DNA of 12,697 bases from Actinomycetes bacterium (GTDB lineage: Bacteria > Actinomycetota > Acidimicrobiia > Acidimicrobiales > RAAP-2), in contig JAJYWG010000251.1 of assembly GCA_021791615.1 (NCBI GenBank), positions 2,556 to 15,252 of the forward strand. The letters are read 5' to 3'. Below are positions 7,891-12,697 of the stretch, in pieces. Position 1 is the stretch's first letter. Each line of letters opens with the position of its first letter. A program made the position numbers and the translations under genes. A model generated the notes under the pieces. It searched no databases, was not told where the DNA came from, and worked only from the letters and a program-made list of their open reading frames with translations.

Positions 7891-9516
7891 ATGCGCTTGC
7901 CAACCCGTCTCCACCCTGGCCGACCTCGCGACGAGCGCGGCCAGGCCCTCCTGCCCACGCTCGTCATCTTCCTCGTGTGCATGACCCTCCTCGGGCTCAC
8001 CACCGCCTCCGTCGGGTATGAGGTCATGGGCTCGACCCGCAGCGTCAACGAGTCCTTGACTCGTACGGCGGCGGACGCCGGGTTCGCAGACCTCATGTCC
8101 GCGGTCGAGCTCGATCCGAACTTCTTCACCGACGGGGGCGCCGCCGTCATGGCCGATCGCTGGTCGACCATCTCCCCCTCTGGATCCATCTCTCCCTGCC
8201 CTTCGAGCGGGACGATCGCCGAGTGCTACTACCTCTCGTACCAGGACACTCCGGCGGTTGTCGACCCCAGCGGGCAGATCACCAGCCCGGAGCAGGCGGT
8301 CGTCCAGGTCAGTGCCATCCACGGACCTCCTCCCTCGTTGAACGGGACCGACATCGCCCCCGGCCAGGCGACCACGGCGGCGGGGGTGTCGCCGTGCACC
8401 GGTGTCCAGTCCACCCAGGAGTGTGCCGCCGTGGCGTATCGGTCGTTGCTGATCCGCCGCAGCTACCTCGACTACTTGCAGTTCGACAACTCGGAGGCGA
8501 TGGCCCCGGAGGCGTACCCCAGTGGACAAACCCCACCCTCCATCTGTGCCAGCCAGGCGGCGATCAACACCGCCGAGTGCCTCTACCCGGCCTACCAGGG
8601 CCAGAGCGGCTCCACCGTCGCCCAGGACCAGATCGCCGGACCGTTTCATACCAACAGCCCGTTCTTCCTCACCTGTGGGGACCCCCAGTTCACCGGCCCG
8701 GTCGAGTACGCATCGGGAGGTCCATCAGTTGCCTCGGGCGACCTCTCGGCGCCAGGGTGCACGGGCTCTCCCTCGTTCTCGTCTGCTCCGAAGGCGCTGC
8801 CCCCGATCCCCCTCCCCGTCCCGACGGCGCTCTCCTCACTGCAACAGAAGGCCCCGTCTGACTACCAGCTACCGGGAGGTACGTCCTTGGTCATCAGCGC
8901 CACGGGGATCTCGGTCGGAGGGGCATCTCCGACCCCCTACCCGCCGTCCGGGGTGGTGTTCGTCAACGGGGCGGTCTCCGTCAACGGGGTGGTCTCTGGA
9001 GGACTCACCATCGCCGCTTCCGGGAACATCTCCGTCGACGGAGACCTGACCTACAACTGCGCCGGCGCCGGCGTTCCGGTCCCATCGACCTGCACGGACA
9101 TGACGGGGCTGATCTCGGGTGGGGACATCCTCCTCGGCGTAGATCCAACGTCCCCTACCTCTCCACTCCCGGGGAATCTCACGGTCGACGCTGCGATGAT
9201 GGCGATCGGTACGGGGAATGCAGGCTCCTGTGGTGGGCCGGTCGTCGGTTCGGCCGGGTCGATCTACAGCCCGACCTGGTTGACGGCGCCAGTCGGCAAC
9301 ACCATCACCGTCAACGGGGCGCTCGTCGAGAACTGCCGGGGCGCCGTGGGGTCGTACTCGTCCTCAACGGGCGTCTTGCTCTCGGGGTACCAGGCCGAAC
9401 TCACCTACGACTCCCGATTCGCGGCGTCCCAGCCGCCCGACTTCCTGACCCCAACCGGATCGCAGTGGACTCGGGTCTCCGTGTTCGGCGTTCCCTACGG
9501 CACCCCGCTGCCGTAG
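7891..9516 (+). CDS. PilX N-terminal / DUF4900-like pilus-associated protein
   Basis: This 541-residue protein has a basic N-terminus, ERGQALL, then a single membrane helix (about 19-41), as in PilX N-terminal-domain proteins. Downstream, RRSYLDYLQFDNSEAMAPE (about 189-207) and AGPFHTNSPFFLTCGDPQFTGPVEY (about 249-273) match the 'YL.f.. E..DP' and 'GP.HTN..... G.P.F.G.V' patterns I associate with DUF4900-type proteins of T4P clusters. A Pro-rich linker (about 299-315) precedes a repetitive stretch (VNGAVSVNGVVSGGLTIAASGNISVDGDLTY, about 358-388) that reads like short beta-solenoid turns, then more Gly/Ser-rich strands. Twelve cysteines lie outside the membrane helix. It is the last gene of the T4P operon (AAGGAG site at 7878, ATG at 7891). 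A role as a large minor pilin or tip/surface component is inferred from position. The family call is by motif resemblance only. Confidence 0.72.
   Translation: MRLPTRLHPGRPRDERGQALLPTLVIFLVCMTLLGLTTASVGYEVMGSTRSVNESLTRTAADAGFADLMSAVELDPNFFTDGGAAVMADRWSTISPSGSISPCPSSGTIAECYYLSYQDTPAVVDPSGQITSPEQAVVQVSAIHGPPPSLNGTDIAPGQATTAAGVSPCTGVQSTQECAAVAYRSLLIRRSYLDYLQFDNSEAMAPEAYPSGQTPPSICASQAAINTAECLYPAYQGQSGSTVAQDQIAGPFHTNSPFFLTCGDPQFTGPVEYASGGPSVASGDLSAPGCTGSPSFSSAPKALPPIPLPVPTALSSLQQKAPSDYQLPGGTSLVISATGISVGGASPTPYPPSGVVFVNGAVSVNGVVSGGLTIAASGNISVDGDLTYNCAGAGVPVPSTCTDMTGLISGGDILLGVDPTSPTSPLPGNLTVDAAMMAIGTGNAGSCGGPVVGSAGSIYSPTWLTAPVGNTITVNGALVENCRGAVGSYSSSTGVLLSGYQAELTYDSRFAASQPPDFLTPTGSQWTRVSVFGVPYGTPLP
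8962..8997 (+). repeat. 18-bp tandem repeat inside the PilX/DUF4900-like gene
   Basis: Two adjacent 18-base units (8962-8979 and 8980-8997) differ at two positions and encode VNGAVS and VNGVVS. A looser echo (ITVNGALVE) occurs about 105 residues later. The repeat is in frame and fits turns of a beta-solenoid domain, not a DNA regulatory element. Confidence 0.6.
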
Positions 9517-9536
9517 GGTGGATCGGGCCACAACGC

Positions 9537-10373
9537 ATGGTTCCATTCGTGGGTAGCCCCGCACAGCGAGATCGAGGTCGACCGACGACCCGACTCGACG
9601 TGGCGATCGAGATGTCGGTACTCCGCTCTGAGTGGGATGGAGACGACTTCGTCGCCCATCGGGCGGCAGTCTCCGGGGTCTCCGAGCGCACGATCCAGAT
9701 GTACCTCCGAATCGGCGAATACGTCGGCAACAAGGTCCAAGAGACCCTCCGCAAGTACGGCCTGAGCGACAACCTGGTCGGGTTGTATGCACTCGCTGGC
9801 CTCCCCGAGCAGGCCCAGCTCCAGGCCATCTCCCTGGTCGTCTCGGGGGAGCGGGGCAACCTCCAGTCGGCGGCGAACTGGATGGCGGGCAAGCAGCCAC
9901 GGTCACGCAAGCCCCGGGACCCGGAGTCCGGGGTCGCCGGCGTTCGGATGCTGGTCGCCGATCCGTCGGGGGTGACGCCCCCAGCCGGCGGGCAGCGATC
10001 GATGCCCGTGATCAGTCGGGTTGCCTGGACCTCCCCCGCCTTGCTGTTCCTCTGGACATCCGACCTGGTGACCGGCCTGCGGACAGCGTCGAAGTGGGGG
10101 TTCCGAGTTGTCGACTCGATGGCGTGGCTCGCCGACGCCTGCGAGCTACGCTCCCATCCCGGTGGGCTCGTCGTCCCACGCCATCGGACGCTCCTGGTGT
10201 GTGCCGAAGGGGCAACTCCCCCGCCGCGCTTCACCCCGCCATCGGTCGTTGGACCCAGGCGTGACCCCTTCGAGGCCAGCGTCAAGCTCATGGACATGAT
10301 GTGGCCCGACTGGTCGCCGGCCGACCGGCTCCGGCCGTCGGATACCGGCGTCGGTCGGCCCCGTACCGCCTAG
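9537..10373 (+). CDS. ParB-like HTH fused to a degenerate MT-A70-type methyltransferase domain
   Basis: Numbering from the ATG at 9537 gives 278 residues. Residues about 40-120 resemble the helical DNA-binding part of ParB-like proteins: VSERTIQMYLRIGEYVGNKV, then LSDNLVGLYALAGLPEQAQLQAI. Residues about 136-270 follow the MT-A70 (adenine-N6 methyltransferase) pattern: MLVADPSG (142-145 is DPSG), SPALLFLWTSD, SKWGFRVVD, a short spacer to VVPRHRTLLVCAEGATPPP, then DPFEASVKLMDMMWP. The catalytic DPPW is DPSG, the 'W-K' after the fourth strand is WLAD, and the stretch between motif and LFLW is short, so catalysis is doubtful. The start is uncertain: ATG 9537 has a poor ribosome-binding site, and GTG 9600 or ATG 9612 are alternatives with more typical codon use. 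It lies 20 bases after the pilus operon and has no obvious terminator. The role is unknown; a DNA-binding or methyltransferase-partner function is inference. Confidence 0.7.
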   Translation: MVPFVGSPAQRDRGRPTTRLDVAIEMSVLRSEWDGDDFVAHRAAVSGVSERTIQMYLRIGEYVGNKVQETLRKYGLSDNLVGLYALAGLPEQAQLQAISLVVSGERGNLQSAANWMAGKQPRSRKPRDPESGVAGVRMLVADPSGVTPPAGGQRSMPVISRVAWTSPALLFLWTSDLVTGLRTASKWGFRVVDSMAWLADACELRSHPGGLVVPRHRTLLVCAEGATPPPRFTPPSVVGPRRDPFEASVKLMDMMWPDWSPADRLRPSDTGVGRPRTA

Positions 10374-12214
10374 CCGCCGGCAGAGTCGTGCCGCAGGATC
10401 GAGCGAACGAGTGACTGGTCGGGGTTCGCCACCAGCGATCTCCCGAACCAGTGATCGACGCCCGCCGTGTTGCCCCGGCGCAGAGCGATGAAACCCAGCG
10501 AGTCGAGGAGGCCCGTCTCGGCCGGGTCGAGACGGAGCCCGGTCATGGCCGACCGTTCGGCCGCCCCCAGGTCGCCGGCCACGATCTGCGCCGAAGCCAA
10601 GCTGCCCCAGAGATACGGGTTCGTCGGGTCCCGCCTTGCCGCCTCCGCAGCGGCGATTGCCGCCATGGCAGTGGACTCCGGGGTGATGGGGGCGACCCGG
10701 GACAGCTCGGCCTGGGAGACGAGCGACTGCGGATCCGGCCACGCGAAGAGCTCTCGGTCGGACGCCGTCGCCGCCCGTATCGCCGCCGCCTGGTGATCGG
10801 CAGCCGAGAGCGAGATCGCCCGCTCGTACTGGACGTCGCCAACGATCAGCGCCAGCCCGGCCATGGCCGCTGCGCCGCCGCATGCTAACACGGCCACTCG
10901 CCCAATTCGTCCCCCAGGGACCTCGCTCCCTGGGGGACAGTCCGGCACTCCGCCCTCGTCCTTGCGCCGGCTCGGGGCGACCGTCGCCGCCCCGAGCCCG
11001 AGGAGCATGAGCGGCGTCGTCGCCACGTTCTGCGGCTCCGCCAGGCCGATCGCCAAAAGGACGGCCGCCATCAGCACCAGACGCCCCCGTCGCCGGCGCA
11101 CTGCCAGCGCCAGCCAGCCGACCAGGGCAGCCAGCCCCAACAGGCCGGTGGTGGTGGCGTACTCGATGAAGATGTTGTGGGCGTCGGAGAATTCGGCCGA
11201 CCCGAGCGAGCGGGCGAAAGCGATGGGGAGGCGCCCCACAGTGGCGGCGAAGAACTGACCAGGTCCATACCCGATCAGCGGCCGGTGCCCGATTGCGGTT
11301 GCTGCCACCCGCCAGATGTCGAGCCGGTCTCCGAAGGTCGACTGGGTGGTGGACTGCGCCGCATAGCCAATGGCGCCCGCCCCCGTCACCCCGCCGCCGT
11401 GGACGAGCGGGTACAGGACGGATCCGATCAGCCACCCTGCCGCCCCCGACCCGGCGAACCCGACGAGGCGAGCCAGCCGAAGAGAGCCAGTTCCCGACCT
11501 CCTCCGCCAGAGCGCCACGAGGCCCTCGGCTGCGAACACTCCGAGCATCATCAGGACGGGCAGGCGCTCCGCCGAGGCCCCGATCCCGGCTCCAATGAGG
11601 GCGACCGAGACAGCCCACCGCCGTGGGTCGTCGACGAACCTGCCGCCCAGCAGGGCGAGAGCAGCCACGCACACCGCCCCCAGGAACACCGGATTGCCGA
11701 GGAACCCGGTGGCGTGCGTTCCGAGCGCCGGCAGGAGGGCCGACGGGCCGAATGCCACCTGGGCGAGAGCGACCACAGAGTTCACGACCGCCCCCGCCAC
11801 GATGGCCCTCTCGACGAGTGGCCGCCCACGGTCGTCGATCAGCGTTCCCAGTGCCCAGACCCCGGCGATCGCCACCACGAACACCAGGCCCGTGCCCTGG
11901 TTGTAGGCGCCGACCAGGGCCGCCACCAGCGCCCCCGAGCTAGCGGTCGCGGCGACGGCGACGGCCACAAACACGAGGGCGGCTATCGCCGGTGGCCCCG
12001 CTGTCGACTTCCGGCCGGCTATCGCCCGCAGGACGAGCACCGGGAGTCCGGCGGCCCCCATCACCATCAGGACGGCCATCTTGGGCGCCCACACCCACGA
12101 GGAGAGACCAGGCAGGTCGGCCACGATGAGGGCGAACGCTCCGACGGCTATCCCGACAGATGCCGCTCCGCTTCGACTCCTGGGCTCGCTGGCGATGCAC
12201 TGGACGCGCGGCAT
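10370..12214 (-). CDS. O-antigen ligase / Wzy-like polytopic membrane protein with C-terminal TPR-like region
   Basis: This 614-residue protein has many membrane helices from about 17 to 412, a further helix at about 438-458, then a soluble tail. The Wzy_C (O-antigen ligase) signature is clear: GHRPLIGYGPGQFFA (309-323) followed by FSDAHNIFIEYATTTGLLGL (about 342-361), where the His-Asn pair (346-347) is the conserved HN. An Arg in ASAERLP (R217) matches the position of a key Arg of WaaL-type ligases. Residues about 513-600 (AIAAAEAARRDPTNPYLWGSLASAQIVAGDLGAAERS...) read as two to three TPR repeats. Such proteins move lipid-linked glycans to lipid, polymer or protein acceptors. The ATG at 12214 is chosen because GAGAGAAG (12220-12227, minus strand) precedes it by 5 bases and the membrane region follows directly. 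The neighbouring pilus operon makes a pilin O-glycosyl ligase possible, but polysaccharide polymerase is equally open. Confidence 0.87.
   Translation of the reverse strand: MPRVQCIASEPRSRSGAASVGIAVGAFALIVADLPGLSSWVWAPKMAVLMVMGAAGLPVLVLRAIAGRKSTAGPPAIAALVFVAVAVAATASSGALVAALVGAYNQGTGLVFVVAIAGVWALGTLIDDRGRPLVERAIVAGAVVNSVVALAQVAFGPSALLPALGTHATGFLGNPVFLGAVCVAALALLGGRFVDDPRRWAVSVALIGAGIGASAERLPVLMMLGVFAAEGLVALWRRRSGTGSLRLARLVGFAGSGAAGWLIGSVLYPLVHGGGVTGAGAIGYAAQSTTQSTFGDRLDIWRVAATAIGHRPLIGYGPGQFFAATVGRLPIAFARSLGSAEFSDAHNIFIEYATTTGLLGLAALVGWLALAVRRRRGRLVLMAAVLLAIGLAEPQNVATTPLMLLGLGAATVAPSRRKDEGGVPDCPPGSEVPGGRIGRVAVLACGGAAAMAGLALIVGDVQYERAISLSAADHQAAAIRAATASDRELFAWPDPQSLVSQAELSRVAPITPESTAMAAIAAAEAARRDPTNPYLWGSLASAQIVAGDLGAAERSAMTGLRLDPAETGLLDSLGFIALRRGNTAGVDHWFGRSLVANPDQSLVRSILRHDSAGG
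10909..10938. repeat. Perfect 12-bp inverted repeat inside the O-antigen-ligase-like gene
   Basis: GTCCCCCAGGGA (10909-10920) is followed after 6 bases by its exact reverse complement (10927-10938). It lies in the part of the gene coding for the Pro/Gly-rich linker (residues about 426-436) between the main membrane region and the last helix plus TPR tail. A 12-bp GC-rich stem would be a very stable hairpin in mRNA from either strand. No T-run follows on either side, so a classical terminator is not supported. Confidence 0.8.
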
Positions 12215-12360
12215 CCGTTCTTCTCTCGATCGAGGTGCAGCATCTATCCGACGCCGGCACGAAGAGTGGTGCTTTTCTGGCTGGCGCCCGTGCAACCGAC
12301 CACTGGAGCGGCCCGGCCTCGTCGGTTGCGCTAACCGGGCACGCCTCCGACGTAGGTGGC
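12215..12360. promoter_or_regulatory. Divergent intergenic region with palindromes, probable promoter/operator region
   Basis: These 146 bases separate two divergent genes, so they should hold both promoters, though I see no convincing -35/-10 pair on either strand. A 10-base palindrome CTCGATCGAG (12225-12234) overlaps the ribosome-binding region of the minus-strand gene and could be an operator. A 9-base inverted repeat lies at 12292-12300 and 12321-12329. AGGTGG just before the ATG at 12361 can serve as ribosome-binding site for the plus-strand gene. Confidence 0.45.
12292..12337. repeat. Overlapping inverted repeats upstream of the AAA+ gene
   Basis: GCAACCGAC (12292-12300) pairs exactly with GTCGGTTGC (12321-12329) across a 20-base GC-rich spacer. 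The inner CGGTT (12323-12327) can alternatively pair with AACCG at 12333-12337, giving two mutually exclusive hairpins or three half-sites for one regulator. There is no T-run, so it is not a classical terminator. Confidence 0.55.
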
Positions 12361-12624
12361 ATGACCACACTGCGCCAGACCAAGAACCTCCCGTCCAGCC
12401 CGATGATGCGGGCGTTCGCCGCCGGAGTCCGGGCCAACGTTCCGACCCTGCTGTGGGGGATGCCCGGGGCCACCAAGACGGCCGTCGTCAACGCGATCGG
12501 GAGCGACTGGGGGTACTCGGTCGAGTCTCTCTCCGGGGCCAACCGGGAGCCGTCAGACTTCATGGGGTTCCCCATCGAGCAGGACGGCGTGACCTCCTAC
12601 TCCCAACTTGCGTGGGCGAAGCGG
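12361..12624 (+). pseudogene. 5' fragment of a MoxR-like AAA+ ATPase gene, interrupted by a TnpB-type element end
   Basis: The ATG at 12361 (AGGTGG just upstream) opens a frame whose first 88 residues look like the start of a MoxR-type AAA+ ATPase: TLLWGMPGATKTAVV contains a Walker A of the form GxxGxxKT (residues 33-40), followed by SLSGANREPSDFMGFPI, the usual 'R.PSD..G.P' stretch of MoxR-like proteins, then SYSQLAWAK. Such ATPases usually work with VWA-domain proteins. The Walker B, sensor and arginine-finger regions are absent. At codon 89 (12625) the sequence changes to a hairpin-rich mobile-element end. The frame happens to stay open to the window edge (12697), but the residues after 88 (VTSSPPLRTGLPG...) are translated element DNA. 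If the element call is wrong, this is simply a gene cut by the window end. Confidence 0.75.
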
Positions 12625-12697
12625 GTGACCTCCTCCCCGCCCTTACGGACGGGGCTTCCCGGCCCGGTGAGGCGGCTCACGCCGCCGCCAGGCCAGG
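12625..12697 (-). mobile_element. Right end of an IS200/IS605- or IS607-type element (TnpB-encoding), truncated by window end
   Basis: Read on the minus strand towards the left, the sequence ends in GGGAAGCCCC, a GTAA loop, GGGCGGGG and GAGGAGGTCAC at 12625. This arrangement (G/C hairpin with GAAGCCCCGT and GGCGGGGAGG, then a TCAC-like end) is the familiar right end of IS605/IS1341-type elements that carry tnpB. It abruptly interrupts a coding sequence at 12624/12625. The tnpB gene would lie to the right, on the minus strand, outside the window, so its family (IS605 or IS607) cannot be set here. Confidence 0.7.
12625..12697 (-). ncRNA. 3' scaffold of a TnpB-associated omega RNA (reRNA), partial
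   Basis: On the minus strand two hairpins lie in tandem. The first has stem GGCGGC/GCCGCC closed by a GUGA loop (12671-12686). The second has an 8-bp stem CCCCGUCC/GGGCGGGG, with one G-U pair, closed by a GUAA loop (12635-12654). Both loops are GNRA tetraloops, which points to selection as RNA. TnpB omega RNAs run off the element's right end, so the bases next to it (reverse complement of 12605-12624, CCGCTTCGCCCACGCAAGTT) would be the guide. This is inferred from sequence pattern and known TnpB biology. Confidence 0.62.

Noticed and set aside
9495..9740. Minus-strand peptide containing WPDPPYG, which looks like a DPPY methyltransferase motif
   Set aside because: There is no further methyltransferase context, the frame is short, and it runs antisense to the end of the PilX-like gene and the start of the MT-A70-like gene. 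Chance match.
10146..11672. 508-codon minus-strand frame, and the plus-strand frame 11177-12334, inside the O-antigen-ligase-like gene
   Set aside because: Both are Arg/Gly/Pro-rich shadows of the ligase gene, which itself shows membrane helices and the Wzy_C His-Asn signature in its own frame.
12292..12329. Inverted repeat considered as a Rho-independent terminator
   Set aside because: No T-run follows on either strand, and it lies in a divergent region where no transcript is expected to end.
12215..12370. Start of the ligase-like gene at 12370 instead of 12214
   Set aside because: The extra 52 residues are Arg/Ser-rich without membrane character and would run across the start of the divergent ATPase gene. 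12214 has a good ribosome-binding site.
1..12697. CRISPR array, tRNA, rRNA or prophage structural genes
   Set aside because: I saw no regularly spaced direct repeats, no cloverleaf or rRNA-like stretches and no phage head or tail genes in the window.

Overview
The window comes from a high-GC bacterium with dense, strongly G/C-third-position coding. Tight, largely co-directional genes and the style of the pilus proteins fit an actinobacterial (for example Acidimicrobiia-like) chromosome. That assignment is inferred from composition and gene order, not from a marker gene.

Bases 1-9516 are one plus-strand type IV pilus (T4P) gene cluster. In order it encodes the C-terminal part of a PilM-PilN fusion (cut by the window start), PilO, the PilB assembly ATPase, the PilC platform protein, and a PilT retraction ATPase with a long N-terminal extension. 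Three secreted or membrane-anchored proteins with prepilin-like N-termini follow: two minor-pilin candidates and a PilX/DUF4900-like protein. Genes touch or overlap at most junctions (GTGA, ATGA and TGA-ATG contacts), so the cluster is very probably one translationally coupled operon. The machine is laid out as PilMN/PilO (alignment complex), PilB/PilC/PilT (motor) and then pilus components. No major pilin, secretin or prepilin peptidase is seen; a secretin is not expected in a monoderm.

Bases 9537-10373 hold an unusual gene: a ParB-like helix-turn-helix region joined to an MT-A70-type methyltransferase fold whose catalytic DPPW motif reads DPSG. It looks like a pseudoenzyme. It converges on, and shares a CTAG double stop with, a minus-strand gene (10370-12214) for a polytopic O-antigen-ligase/Wzy-like protein with a C-terminal TPR-like tail. 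Its position beside the pilus genes makes it a candidate pilin or cell-surface glycan ligase.

Bases 12215-12360 are a divergent intergenic region with palindromes. From 12361 an AAA+ MoxR-like ATPase gene starts on the plus strand but keeps only 88 native codons. At 12625 it runs into what looks like the right end of an IS200/IS605- or IS607-type (TnpB-encoding) element in reverse orientation. The last 73 bases form, on the minus strand, two GNRA-capped hairpins typical of the 3' end of a TnpB omega RNA. The interrupted ATPase sequence would then be the RNA guide. The tnpB gene itself would lie beyond the window.
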